DNA of 64,000 nt, taken from assembly GCA_946965045.2 (NCBI GenBank), contig OX337231.1, forward strand, positions 1,488,001-1,552,000, in the 5' to 3' direction. Source of the stretch: Epithemia pelagica. Its lineage: Eukaryota; Bacillariophyta; Bacillariophyceae; Surirellales; Surirellaceae. Under the pieces are notes generated by a model that worked only from the letters and a program-made list of their open reading frames with translations, ran no database searches and had not been told where the DNA came from. Numbering within the stretch: the first letter of the stretch is position 1; each line of letters starts with the position of its first letter. The position numbers were made by a program, and so were the translations under genes. Positions 19,601 to 31,100 of this stretch are shown here, in pieces.

Positions 19601-21727
19601 CAACGTCTTCAAGACAAGAACTTCTCTATCACTCCTCACAAATGTGAATGGGCCGTGCAGGAAACCGACTTCCTTGGCCATTGGCTCACGCCTACAGGTC
19701 TACGACCATGGAAGAAAAAGATTTCCGCGATTCTGGCCTTATCGCCTCCTCGCACCATGAAAGAACTACGTTCCTTCATTGGCATGGTTAATTTCTATCG
19801 TCACATGTATCCTCAGCGATCCCATCACTTAGCTCCGCTCACAGCCTTGACCACCAAGAAAACCTTTGAATGGTCCCCGCAATGTCAGAAAGCCTTTGAA
19901 AACGTCAAAGCCATGCTTGCGCATGATGCGTTTATCCGCTATCCCGATCACAACATTCCTTTCCACGTCTTTGTGGACGCGTCTGACTATCAGCTCGGCG
20001 CTGTTATCATGCAGGACAACATCCCTGTCGCGTATTTCTCACGCAAGCTCAACCCCGCTCAGCGGAATTACACCACTATGGAAAAGGAGTTACTCTCCAT
20101 CGTCGAAACCCTCAAGGAGTTCCGCTCCATGTTGCTTGGCTGTGCCGCCTTGCACATTCATACCGATCACAAAAATCTCACTTATTCCACTCTCAACTCC
20201 CAACGAGTCCTTCGTTGGCGTCTCTTTCTCGAAGAATACAATCCCATCTTTCATTATATTCCTGGCCAGGATAACGTCATCGCCGACGCGTTGTCGCGTC
20301 TCCCTCTTTCAGAAGAGGAGGAGAAGAGTGTTCCTTCCACGGTCCCTTCCGACGGTCCCTCGTCTGGACCACGATCCCTTTTCGATCGTAGCGGCAAACA
20401 CTCCGTGTTTCAGGTTCCTCGTGCGCCTAATGATGACCCCCGCTTAGCGTCTCGTGACGCGGATTCTCATGAATCCCCTATTTTCATGGACGAAGAGTTG
20501 ATCGATGTGTATCTTAATCATCCCGCCATTACGGCCAACCAACCCCTACCGGTTGACTATGCGACGATATCTCAGCATCAACAAAACGATGCCGCCTTAA
20601 TGGCGTTGGTCCAATCCAAACCTGACTATTATCATTTGCAACCCTTTCCTACGGAAAATCCACAATACAACCTTGTCTGTTATCGACAATCGGTTAATGC
20701 CCTCTGGCGCATTCGCATTCCCGACTCGCTTCTCGCACATACAGTCAACTGGTATCATCTCGTGCTTAACCACGCTGGTTCCACGCGACTCCGCGATACT
20801 ATCGCCATGCACATGACGCATCCCCAATTGGGACTCTACTGCGATCAAGCTGTTTCCAGCTGTCCGACCTGTCAACGGTCTAAGATCGTTCATCGACATT
20901 ACGGAGAATTGCCTCCTCGTGAGGTCCGTGGTAATCCCTGGTCCGACATTGCCGTCGATCTTATCGGCCCCTGGACAGTCAAAGTCCATGGCATGGCCCT
21001 AACCTTTCAGGCTCTGACGGTCATTGACACTGTCACCAATTTTTGCGAAATTATCCGCATATACGATAAAACCGCTCGACATGTTGGTCTCCAACTCGAG
21101 AATTCATGGCTTTCACGCTATCCTCGCCCTGTTCGTTGCCTTTTTGATCAAGGCGGCGAGTTTATCGGCCATGCGTTTACGCAAGTGCTTCGCAATCATG
21201 GTATCAAACCAGTGCCCCTAACGGTCAAAAATCCACAATCCAATGCCCTATGTGAACGTCTTCATCTGACAATCGGCAATTCATTACGCGCTATCGTTAA
21301 CTACGAGCCGCCGCAAAACATTGAACAGGCCGCTCTTATGGTCGACACTGCTCTGCAAACCGCTGCATACTCTGCACGCACTGCCATCCACGGCAGCCTC
21401 AAACATTCTCCCGGCAGTCTTGCGTTCCACCGCGACATGCTGTTCGACATTCCCATCCTTGCGGACATGGAATTGATTCGTCAAAAACGCCAAATCATTG
21501 TTGACGAACGAGCTCGACTCGCAAATCGCTCTCGCGTCTTTCATGACTACAAAATTGGAGATCGCGTGCTTATCCGCGCTACCAATCCGGACAAATTGGC
21601 ACTTCGTACCAGTCCCAATCCTTTCACGATCACACGTGTCCATTCCAATGGCACCGTGACCATTCAACGTGGTCCCCACGTTACCGAGCGCATCAATATC
21701 AGGCGTCTCATCCCTTACCGTGTGTGA
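16658..21727 (+). CDS. Ty3/gypsy gag-pol polyprotein
   Basis: A single frame of 1689 residues from the ATG at 16658 (ATCATGG context); an upstream in-frame ATG at 16589 lies in leader-like pyrimidine-rich sequence. Order: gag/capsid (about 1-230); a Arg/Ser/Gly-rich nucleocapsid region with one Cys/His cluster (about 230-430); aspartic protease with LLDSGADKT (about 609-617); reverse transcriptase with RMISDFRSLN and YIDDIGVFS (about 957-965); RNase H with HVFVDASDY (about 1102) and HTDHKNL; integrase with an HHCC finger (H-N-H near 1368, CPTC about 1404-1407), and the acidic triad in VDLIGPW, LFDQGGEF and LCERLH. No chromodomain follows. All catalytic motifs are present, so it is probably competent. 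Gag and pol share one frame, so no frameshift is needed. Confidence 0.95.
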   Translation: MADNTNGFITLVDALRFQRRVDEALSSDSFSLLKLKDDDDKYYANLLPFRESTDEDPRDLFLWVLHFVDKIRISGHPDPFAACCEYFPRSVTSAIADPFLEAYNGLPPGTNLDKACFQGLIAAVFAPLVLVSEVSAFRTFLLSGPRKPSDMTVDSHLQSLRKFSNGLKYLSSDAAIVPLTEDEIKQAFYQGSPTTWRTEFQQANPLVPDIVNHFDTDALLQAMRGYQRASKQKALLREQQQNRSQSRHDRSRPRDSNNSGNRDRRVRSRHSRGGLRGGSRDSSRGGNRLGSSDRNASSGDNRGASDGNSDPCPYRTTMESHRNHSWADCIYNPTGRNFNQSLFDVMVQRSNRSTSGGNAGTNPPQSGGSSNGNNNPRGGSSVPLRATWGSRPSAPGRGSDQHASDSAGAGNGWNAVPANPPAVAPPPGCVPTIPVDAEGIQQWSDLCNPEKTVPGTSHLSSSFSSSPDDPTHHLGNLFSQQCQIQTGPPTAMPAAQSIPMHPSTRSSTSSIKSMGAELTFPTSTTCPLKEVSLLTPTSLCRDDAFISKVIDPNNGYLDNLESYDEFYSQFPSSSDVPSFDSPSRPECVPLTIVMARHIGGVENTLPLRALLDSGADKTILHSRCLQPGMIPRSTDRSVNTTMGTRSGVSEILLEDIVLPEFSRTKHVTYPLWVDIYDAPNSRYDIIIGRDLLRRLGVLLDFDRGISSWDSIEVAMRDRDSFATEHEFVSHFIDLFADDDVLGDDYLLDSNYKQADLDELLAQQTHLTPSQQQDLLGVWLKCGRIFDGVLRAYPDKELHLDLMPDAKPAHHRHYAVPRNIHDTFKKELFRFVDIGILERVGSTEWAAPHFAIPKKDGRIRMISDFRSLNAQMYRRVYPFPRIEDILRRRKGYKYFTKLDISMCFHTFKLDEFSSNLCVITTPFGKFRYRRLPMGVKQSPDFCQELMEEVLADFRDHVEVYIDDIGVFSDSWEEHVEILNKVLQRLQDKNFSITPHKCEWAVQETDFLGHWLTPTGLRPWKKKISAILALSPPRTMKELRSFIGMVNFYRHMYPQRSHHLAPLTALTTKKTFEWSPQCQKAFENVKAMLAHDAFIRYPDHNIPFHVFVDASDYQLGAVIMQDNIPVAYFSRKLNPAQRNYTTMEKELLSIVETLKEFRSMLLGCAALHIHTDHKNLTYSTLNSQRVLRWRLFLEEYNPIFHYIPGQDNVIADALSRLPLSEEEEKSVPSTVPSDGPSSGPRSLFDRSGKHSVFQVPRAPNDDPRLASRDADSHESPIFMDEELIDVYLNHPAITANQPLPVDYATISQHQQNDAALMALVQSKPDYYHLQPFPTENPQYNLVCYRQSVNALWRIRIPDSLLAHTVNWYHLVLNHAGSTRLRDTIAMHMTHPQLGLYCDQAVSSCPTCQRSKIVHRHYGELPPREVRGNPWSDIAVDLIGPWTVKVHGMALTFQALTVIDTVTNFCEIIRIYDKTARHVGLQLENSWLSRYPRPVRCLFDQGGEFIGHAFTQVLRNHGIKPVPLTVKNPQSNALCERLHLTIGNSLRAIVNYEPPQNIEQAALMVDTALQTAAYSARTAIHGSLKHSPGSLAFHRDMLFDIPILADMELIRQKRQIIVDERARLANRSRVFHDYKIGDRVLIRATNPDKLALRTSPNPFTITRVHSNGTVTIQRGPHVTERINIRRLIPYRV

Positions 21728-21800
21728 CATGGGTTTTACTGCCGTTGGCCTCTGGCCATCAAGCTTTCCCATGGCCCGCTCGAACTTCCTAGGTCCGACC

Positions 21801-21814
21801 AGGGAGAGGTAGAG
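21801..21814 (+). other. polypurine tract of gypsy element
   Basis: AGGGAGAGGTAGAG directly abuts the 3' LTR, where plus-strand DNA synthesis is primed in this element class. One T interrupts it. Confidence 0.75.
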
Positions 21815-22027
21815 TGCGGTACCCGGACTCTGTCCCGCCACGACTCCACGTAAACATGACTCGATAGGTCCCTAGTTGAATCTGTGACATCTTTGACACC
21901 GACGTTCTCAGAATTCAGTCCGTCCTTGTCCCGTGTGCAGATGGCTTCTCTGGCCATCGCTCACTTTCCTAGTGTAATTCCTAAAGATCATAATTTTTAC
22001 GTCCTACCATTATGCATGGGTATGGCA
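21815..22027 (+). repeat. 3' LTR of gypsy element
   Basis: 213 bp, same sequence as 16308-16520, followed by the CGGCT target duplicate. Confidence 0.93.
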
Positions 22028-22032
22028 CGGCT

Positions 22033-23487
22033 GAGTTCAGTGATCACGCAAAACGCAACCAGAGTGTTGAGTGTTGAAGTTCTACTTGACTGTTTTACAC
22101 TTTTAAGCTTAAATTAACAACTTTTAACTTTTTTCATGAAAGTCCAGTCAATTTCCAGCCGAGATCCCATGACTTTTCTCTTTTCTCAGTGAAATCAAGT
22201 TGGACAGCACCACATTTTCAACTTTGACTTAACGTTTTCCATGAAGTCAAGTTCTGAACTAGGAGTATGACCTTCCAACGTCAGCGTGAGCTGCGACTTC
22301 TACCATTACTCGTATCTCGAATCGTGGAAGTCAATAATATCTTAGTTTCTGACTTCTGACTTTAAGTCGACTTTTCTTTCTAAAAAAGTAAAAAGTCAAT
22401 TTGCAGAACTTTTGTGGCAATTGAATTGGAACTCCATTGTTCCTTTTTCAAGAATTTGTTGACTTTGTGTGTTCCAAGATCTCTAGTAGAGGTCGGTCCC
22501 GCAACAGCTCATCTCTGCTAGAGTGCGCTGGAGAGGTTTCTGCTGGAACTAGGTATGCGCATCCGCTGGAGATAAGACTACCTGTGCTACCTTGATAAAA
22601 ATGCCTAGCTAGGGGAGTACTCCTAGTAACTAGAGCACTTATCTTGGTGAGAGCTTTCCTTTCCAGTGGTGGAATAGTTGCTTGGTCTCCAGCAGAATCT
22701 TTTTGTTTTGTTGCCATGTCAATATTATCTCCTTTCAAGAATACACTGATAGGTGTCCTCTTACAGAACCTTCATTTTGGGGGTGTGCTTCGGACTGCTA
22801 TCCATATTGCACTCTTCCACAGTCGAAGAGTCATCATTGTTATTGCAATCAGACACTTTGGAAGGCTGTGTGGAGCAAATGAATGACACAGAGTGACCAG
22901 TATGAAACAAACAAATGAGCAAGGATAAAAGTGACCAGTGCAGAGAAAAGACTACGGTGACTAACGTATACACGCAACAGAAAATCTTTGCTGGGATTCT
23001 CTAGCGCTGGATCTCCAGCGCTGAAGATGCGTGACTGCTTACTGCTTACCGCAGAACCAAGAACTGACTTCAAAGTTAAAAGCTGAGTTGACTTCATTTA
23101 TGGGCTGCCAACCCGTAATTTGCAAATTCCTGACCCCCCATAGCCCTGGACCCCCCATTTAACTTCAGCGTACATCGCTCCCTCAATTTTTATCTGTAGG
23201 CTCTTGACCAACTATAGGGTTACCCCCACATTCCTCACTCCTCACGTTCAAGCCTTTCTATCGCAATGGCTAACATCTCACATAAGACGGGAGAGAATCA
23301 AAGAGGAGAAACAAGAGATACCACATGATGGGTATTGTAATTAGGGTTAAGGCTGCGCTTCGAAGCATAGCCTTTCTGGATTCTAGTTCATCCAACCCTT
23401 CTTTACACCCCCGATGCTGAACATGAGCGTTACTATGAAATTTAATGATTGAAAATTGCCGGCCCCCAAAGTCGATTCATTTGCTTT
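22033..23487. other. gene-poor AT-rich region
   Basis: About 1.45 kb with no convincing gene. The first 400 bp is rich in repeated AAGTTGACTT/AGTCAA-like words. A 96-codon minus-strand frame at 22448-22738 (with polar, Ser/Thr-rich sequence) has no recognisable family and probably belongs to decayed repeat DNA. Confidence 0.4.
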
Positions 23488-23699
23488 GGATGATGGGCAG
23501 ACGACTATGTCATTCATGACTGAATCCAAGACTCAGATCCAATTTGCGATGGATACTCCAATGGAGTCGACTTGGACTCCAGAGATACTAGGGGTAGCTA
23601 TGATGGCAACCAAACTGGAGTCGACATGGATTATACTTGATGCAATCAAGTAGGAACCTAATAGATGCGTGGGACCTATTGTACTCAATCCTAGCTACC
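23488..23699. repeat. direct repeat copy A (about 0.2 kb)
   Basis: Begins GGATGATGGGCAG and ends CAATCCTAGCTAC. It is repeated at 23849-24049 with a few substitutions. It carries one stretch (TCGACTTGGA near 23577) absent from the other copy. Confidence 0.85.
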
Positions 23700-23848
23700 A
23701 AGAGATTGCTGCTTTCCTACCAAAACCAATTGGTGACAGAATCACCAGCATTTAGGTCCGGATCTACTCCTACCTCCTCTGAGTGTAGCTAGCGGTCTAC
23801 TAGATAGCATAGCTACTCACTACTCATACAACCACCCGGATGTGATTC

Positions 23849-24049
23849 GGATGATGGGCAGACGACTATGTCATTCATGACTGAATCCAAGACTCAGATC
23901 CAATTTGCGATGGATACTCCAATGGAGCTCCAGAGATACTAGGGGTAGCTATGATGGCAACCAAACTGGCGTCGACATGGAATATACTTGATGCAATCAA
24001 GTAAGAACCTAATAGATGCGTGGTCCCTATTGTACTCAATCCTAGCTAC
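23849..24049. repeat. direct repeat copy B (about 0.2 kb)
   Basis: Second copy of 23488-23699, spaced about 150 bp from it, with an internal deletion of roughly 10 bp and scattered substitutions. It is a local duplication of non-coding DNA. Confidence 0.85.
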
Positions 24050-24091
24050 TGAGAGATAGCACAACTATGTTTGGCTAGGTGTTAGTGACAT

Positions 24092-24742
24092 AGTGGGTCT
24101 TTACTGAAATGTTTTTATCATAAACATAACATAAAACATAAACACAACGCAAATTTATGTAAGGCTCATAACCCGCTCATAACCTATTGGTTATGTTTGA
24201 GTTTATGATTCGTCGCTTGGTTATGAGGCATGAATTCATACCTCATAACCGTTGTGTTCAAACATAACACAAAACACATCCGAAAAATTCTCAACGCATG
24301 CCCAACACCGGGCATGCGCATGAAAATGGACACGAGTTCCCCACCAGATTCATGGGACTCTCTTGTTGGAACTTTGCCGAGATGATACACTGGTACGCTG
24401 GGTATGTCACTTCCGCTCAATGCTTGATGAGGAAGAAGGAAGGAAGAAGGAAGAAGGAAGAAGAATCATCAAGCTTGACCATCACACTAGCACCTCTTTT
24501 TTTATGCCAAAGAAAAGCAAGGCAAAAGCATGTAGAGATGCGTCGGATTGAGGTGGGGGGAAACTTTGGAGCATTTTTGTGTTCCCGCTGTTATGTTTTA
24601 TGTTTTGCTATTATGTTTTATGTTTCAAAGAGTTTCAGTGGCATGAGCAGTCATAAACATAAACATAACATAACGAGGCAAAAACTTTGTGTTTATGTTT
24701 TATGTTATGTTTATGATAAAAACATTTCAGTAAAGACCCAGT
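24092..24742. mobile_element. MITE with 53-bp terminal inverted repeats
   Basis: The element is 24095-24739 (645 bp). Its first 53 bases (gggtctttactgaaatg...aacacaa) are exactly the reverse complement of its last 53. AGT flanks it on each side (24092-24094, 24740-24742), a likely 3-bp target duplication. A G-rich terminus plus 3-bp duplication fits PIF/Harbinger-like MITEs, though the duplication is not the usual TWA. The subterminal DNA is built of many AAACATAA/TTATGTTT words in both orientations. Frames inside it have no transposase features. Confidence 0.82.
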
Positions 24743-25112
24743 TGCTACTCTCACTAGAGGACGTGGGGAGATGTTTCGTGGGTTGGTTCGTTGGGCGTGA
24801 TTCTGACGTGGAACAGCGTGGTGAAATGGTTTTTATTTAATGGATTGATAAAACAATGGATGACCGTTCTTCGATCATTGTTTTTCTTCGGGGCTGAATG
24901 GTTTTGAATAGGGGTTGGCCCGGCGTTTTTTGCCTAACATGGGAAGGTTTTGGAGTAAAGTACTGAATTTCGACTCTTGAGCTAAAAAAGTTTTTTCTAG
25001 TCTTTGATGTTTTTCCACCCCCAGACCCCCTTAGCCTGCCGGCTTACCCGACACGTTCATTCTGAACTCAGTCGAACTAGGCGAGGACTAAATAGGGTAG
25101 CTTGAGAAGAAC
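24743..25112. other. spacer; probably includes the 3' end of the non-LTR element
   Basis: 370 bp between the MITE and the ORF2 stop. The part nearest 25112 is presumably the 3' untranslated region of the minus-strand retrotransposon. No poly(A) or simple-repeat tail could be pinned down. Confidence 0.4.
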
Positions 25113-28100
25113 TCAAGCTAGTCCAGCATAATGAAGAATGACGGGACGCCATGTGTTGAGCCAGGTATGTAATTGAGTGGAGGTGGTTTCGTGGAGAAAA
25201 TGAGTTGCAGTGGAATCATAAAAGAAGGTACGATCTGCCGAAGGAGCAGACGATCGCAGAAGATACAAGTCGACAATTTTGCGACGGGCTTGGTCGAGAG
25301 AAGCAGCTTCACGAGTGGGAGCATTACGACCGTGAACATCCAGATTACGGCGCGTCCAGAGGTTGTGCACGTGTTGCCATATAATTTTGATACTGCCACA
25401 AATAGAGCGACGTCCAGAGAACTTGACAGGGTTCAATTCATGAGCAGAGACAAATTTGTCTTGGAGACTAATCCAGTCCTTGACAAAGCGACCGAAGAAC
25501 AATTGATCCCATCCAACAAGCGTTTGGCGGATAATCAGGGCTTGATATGGTGCAGGGACAGTCGGAAGCGCAATAGGAGTGTCCGCAAGCCACAGGCGCA
25601 TTGCTTCACGAAGAATGGTGACGAGACATGGATCGAAAGAGTTTTCAGTCCAAAATTCATTGAGCTCATCGAACAATGGACCCGTCCAGTTTCGTCTAGA
25701 CGGGCAGCGAAGGAAGTGGGAGCGATTTTCTTGTATGTTCGGACAGTTTGGGCACATGCACGTATAATGGTTGGCGTAGTGTTGTTTGAGAGTGCCAACT
25801 GGTAGCCAGTTGTGGACGTATTTGGTGAGAAAATGGCGGCGATGAAAGTTTGCCCGCATCACAGAACCGTGTGTGTCCCAGCAAATCGAGTCAAAGACCG
25901 AAGAAGACCAGTGATGTTTAGATTTCAGGTACTCTGTAATTACCGGATCGCTCGAAAGACGGCGAAGAGTGCTTCTGTAGTTGGATGTAATGGTCCCAGA
26001 CGGGCCATGCAACGCAGCAACAGTGCCAGTAATGAGTGGGCTGAACCGAGAAGAAATTGTTGTAGGGTAACGGTATTCACCAGCTAAATGGTCAGCTTGG
26101 ACGTTCAATTGAGCTTCAAGAGGCAATGTCTCATACGGGTGATATCGATCTTGATGGGCCTTGACATGACTGAGCGGAGGAATCGAGGGAAACTGACGTA
26201 ATGTATAAACTATCGACTGCTGCAAATCCCAGTCGGGTCCCATTGTTGAGTAAGGGTATTCAACTTGCCAGTCCAAACGTTGTCTGACGGTTTCGATCAT
26301 GCTCAATGAATCCGTGTAAAAGTGTAGATCGTTGGGGAGATTCTGATTGTGAAAAAGACATAGGTGGTAAATGGAACGTAGCAAGGACAGATAGCCGTAG
26401 CTTTCTGCCCGAAACAATGAAGTCCTGATTCCGGGGGCAGGGCCGGCCAATTCAAACAGGCGTTGGTTTTCATGGGAGACACATACAGCACCGAAGCTCC
26501 CGGTAAAGAGAGCCGCGGAACCATCGCTGCACAAGACAAGTCCGTTTGTGAATTGTTCGAACAAAATTGAAGGAGAGCAACGGAGAACAAATCCGGAAAG
26601 AAGATCTTGTTCCCACTTTGGCAAAGACATCACATGAGCAGTAAACGTGTTAGGGACTTCCTGTGGCACAGGATCCAGACGGTGACTATACTTGTGAAGA
26701 ATCCTCTGGTTGAACGGAGCAGGTGTCGTCGTAACTGGGACAGCAGCTGCTGGGACAATGAGAGTAAATTGGTCAGTCGGTGAGAACCAGCGGTACAAGT
26801 TTTCATGGTAGATTCGGTAGTTAGCACCATCGAGGACAAACAGTCGAGATGACTGTTCGCACAAATAACAATTCCATTTCCGTATCGTTGAGTAGCCAGT
26901 TTTTAGCCATTTGCCCAAAGGGTTATTGAGTCGTCTGTTAGTATCGCCGGTGGTTAAGGTTGAAAGAAATTTCCGCCACAAGTTCCATGCTTTGGTGCTC
27001 GGATAATCTTGGTAGGCTGTTAGTCCTCGTAGAGTAGAATGTTGTAGATGCAGACCGTGAGTAGGTGATAAAGATAAGCATTGCCCGTTGCAGGTGGTAA
27101 TATCGCTAACCAGTGTAACACCGAGATACAATCTGCATGCGTTCAATAGTTGCAAATCCAAAGGTTTCATGGTAAATTGTAAAGCGTGGTCCATTAGAAA
27201 CGAGTCGTTTTCCCGCTGTAGAGGAATGATGAAATCTTGTGCGAGTTCAATTCTGCAGTCAACAGTTGCTAAAAAGGATCGGAGAGAAGGAAGCCACATC
27301 ATGGGAGCTAAGTGGGGGAGTGGAGTTTTGACATCTTCGAGAATAGATACACTGGTACCGGCTAGCCACTGGCCCCAGGACACTGTAATGTGAGCAAGAT
27401 CAGATGGCAATCCTTGGGACCGCAGACACGCAAGGAACATGTAGACTTGTGAGATTCCTCGTTCGGTAGCTAGGGATCGCAAACCAATTCCTCCGAAATC
27501 TGGGGACCCGTACACGATTACATTTGGAGTGCACCTGTTATAACCTCATTTTGTTAACAGGGCCTTCTTGAATTGTCGTTGGAGGGCTTTACAGTGCTTG
27601 TCAGAGAGGGATGATGATTGCATTGGGTAGGTAATGCTTGGTAAGTAGACGGAATGATAATACGCCCAGGCGTCTGTTCGATTAAACGGGCTTCGTGCCA
27701 TGACACTGGTATGTTGACTGTTTTTCTTGGCTAGAGCAAGGAAGAGACTTCGGTCGGTTGAAGCCGGTGATTTCATTACACCAAGTGTTTTATGGCTTTG
27801 ATAAGCAGAGAGTTGCTTTAGTGGATGCGGTGAATTGTTGTTGTTAAACTGTATGCTGATACGAGGTCCAATCTGGCCATTGCAAAGGTACGGTAGCCCA
27901 TCAATTGTAAAGTCGAAGTAGAGGAAGTGATACGAGCATTTGGTATCTTCCAAAGCTCCACCCGATACGCGTAGAACATCATTCCACCTTTGAGCATCCT
28001 TGGTAGCCTTGACGATGTAATGTTCCGGTGACTGACGCTTGGGCAAGTTGAAGTCGTTCGTACTCCCGCTGGTGTCATCCACAAATCCTATCATAAAAAC

Positions 28101-31100
28101 TTGAGCCTCAATCTCTCCTTGTGGAGAACAAAATGTCGCTCCATGAGCCTTTTCATCGTACGCATGAAAAAGTACCGAACTGATTACACACCATATTCCT
28201 GGAGAGTTTCCTGCTCCCTGTCCGGAACCGTAGATTGGGAAAATTTTGCAGTGTTTGTAAAACTTCTCTGATACACCAAGTTGCGTCTTGAGGTAGTATT
28301 TTGCATCCTCTAGAGTTGCAGCATTGATAAATACCACTGATCGATGCTGGCCATAGGATCGAGATGCTAGGCTGCCAAACGACATCACGATTCTGTCGTA
28401 GCACGCCGTTGCATCGTAGTCGAGGTGGACTAGCGGCCGTTTGCTCGAGAGGCTAATCTCATATTGGAACTCTTCCAACATGGTTGGAAGGATAGCGTCT
28501 TTTCCTGGAACTCCACCAAACTGTTGGGGATGTAAAAGTTGATTGTTAGAACCGTTGCGTATCATCTGTCTCCATTTCACTGCTAAGATCAGGTTATAAT
28601 CCTGTTCATACAGGTGTATAACTCTTAGACGATGAATCCGATGATTGTTTGGTTCCTTCAATATCATCACATTGACGATATGTTTCCATCGTGATAGGCT
28701 GTAGCAATGGCTGATAGCTAGATTGAGCATTGTCACTTGCCATTCGATAAGTTGATGTCGTTGTTGTTCCAGTTGAGCAGTTGCATCATCGTCATCTTCA
28801 ATGGAGATTGGATTGACCAGTGCCTTGCTATGAGACAGGTGAAAGCCAGACGGTGAGGTCGATGTCTTTTCAGGCCACGTTCGAATCTTTTCGGTCCACT
28901 CTTCGATTGTGATTGTGTCCTTGATTTCGTCCAGGTTTGTTCGGGCCTGCATGTGGCGGAGTACATCTTGCGAGACTGAATCGAGTTCCTCTGTGTTCCA
29001 TTGCCCTTCGAGAATAAGGTCTGCTACATGAGTCGACGCTCCCCAATCGATCCATTCACAAAATGGTGGGCGAGTTGGAAAGAGACCATCTGCTTGACCA
29101 AAATGGGTTTGGTTGCGTTGAAGAAGACGACTTTCTATCTCTTCTGGCGTGTCAATACTGATCCAATCAACACAGGATTTGTAGTTAACGTCGTCAGGGT
29201 CGGCTGGTACGTCCAATCGAGTGATTCCTGCTTTCTCCGCTCCTCGACATTGGCGAATCTTCTTGTACATATTCTTGGTTCTTTCTGCCGCCATGAGATT
29301 CTTGATGAGTTTGGCCTTTTTCTTGTTACCTTTTGCCTCTGCGTCCCGTAACTGGATAAGTTGTTCATTCTGACGATGGAAGACAGCATCTTTAGTTGAT
29401 TGGCGGATCTGTTGTTGAATCTGTCGACACAGCGCTTGACATGCGGCCAGGGTCGTTGGTATTTCAAACTCTTCGTCTTGATTTTTGTACCTTGCAATTG
29501 CTTCTTCGAATGACCTTTTTAGCCGGATAGACGATATTGTCTTGAGCAATATGTTCTTTCTTCGACGTAGCGTTGCCAGCTCGGACGAGAATGCTATATT
29601 TCTGGGCTTTCGTGTGCATTGCTTTGCTCCAAAAGTCCCAGCTTGTTGAAAATTGGCATCCAATTGCTCTTGAACTTGTGGTGTCCAGTGAGTTATTGCT
29701 CTTTCTAGTCTTGTTCCAAAGTTGTGTTCTTGAAGATATCTGTGCTTTGCGGCAATATATTGTCGAACAGCGATAGGGTCCTTCGCGGTGAATTCTCGGC
29801 AAGGTATTGGTGCTAAGGCTTGTGTTCTGTTTCCAAAAAGTGCAAGCGTATCTAGATCGAGTATCATGCCTCTGTGGTCCCCGCTTCCTCGAAATTTAAA
29901 GGGCTCGTAGCATGCGTATCGAACTGCGTCTGCAACTCTTTCGCTTGCCAGAATAAAATCAATTCGTTCGCTGCCTGTAACATGAGTACCGAAATCAGAA
30001 TGTCCTATTTGTTGTTGCATCACGTCTACCAGATTGCATTGTGATCCGAGTGCTGATATTCCTTCACCCGAGTCTGACATAGACTCGTTGAAGTCTCCTA
30101 GCAAAAGGATCTCGCACTGTTGGTCTTGATATCGTTGAATGAATTCTCCCAGGTCCATTATGAATGCTTCTCGCGGTGATTCTCGTCTTCCTTGGACTAG
30201 CAGCATGCTTGATTGTTGAGCGGAAGCTGTATACGATCGGACTGTTGTGTTTCCGTCATTATCAGTGTAGGTGATTGCTTGTTTACAGACTTGGTACGCT
30301 GCTACCACCAAGAGTTTCTTGTTGTTCTTGCAATTCATCAGTTGGAATGACCAACGGCCAAGTGAGTCGCTGCCTTGATCAATAATTCTTGCTGTGATAC
30401 TACCCTGTGAGCCCATAAGGGTACCGCCGGGTTTGTAGTACCGTTTTCGTGCTGGTATATTGCTGCTCCCGATTGTTGTTTTGGAGAATTCAAAGTGTTT
30501 TCTGGTGGTGTCATGTATGATGTTCTTGACTGCAGATTTTGTTGAGTCAATATTTGTTTCCGCTACTCCCCAGGTATCCGCTTGAAGTTTTTGCATCTCC
30601 AATAAGAACTCGGCATAATCTCCACCATTTTCACTCAATGTGAATCCATTTGCGTTAGCAAAGTAAATTCTGAAATGATTTTCATCCTTTTCATCATCAT
30701 TGATTTCATCCCCGATGAAAGGATTTGTTGCTAAGTTTTCTGCCACTATGAGGTTGTCGTTGTCTTTGTCTTCTTGGTTAGTAGAGTCGCTGCTGTTTTG
30801 TGAGTCGTTATGTTGATTTTGGCTTGTGCTACTGGCTTGGTCTGTATCTGGTTGTTGTGCTGTCGTCTCACATGAGGTGTTGTTGCTTCTTTCTGTGAAA
30901 TTAATTGCGTGTCTGTCATTATGTGGTTGTGTGGGATCGGTTACTTATATGGAATCGGTTGCTTGTATGAACTCGGTTGCTTGTATGGAATCGGTTGCTT
31001 GTATGGTTGCTTGTGTGGAATCGGTTGCTTGTTCAGGGCTGGTTCCTTGATTGGTATCAGTCGCTCCTGGTTGATTGAGTAGATGTATCGTTGGTGAATT

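Larger units (their letters stand above)
16303..22032 (+). mobile_element. complete Ty3/gypsy LTR retrotransposon with 5-bp target duplication
   Basis: The element proper is 16308-22027 (5.7 kb), bounded by TG...CA LTRs of 213 bp and flanked on both sides by CGGCT (16303-16307 and 22028-22032). It contains one long gag-pol frame and a purine-rich tract before the 3' LTR. By eye the two LTRs are the same over their full length and the frame is intact, which indicates a very recent insertion. It landed about 110 bp upstream of the MSS51-C-like gene start. I could not identify the primer tRNA: the bases after the 5' LTR (ctctgatcagattcc) do not begin with the usual TGG unless the site overlaps the LTR end. 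Confidence 0.95.

Noticed and set aside
27546-27548. TGA in LINE ORF2 as a selenocysteine codon or a TGA-reassigned code
   Set aside because: Other genes in the window end at TGA, and no cysteine or redox site is expected here. A mutation or readthrough is simpler.
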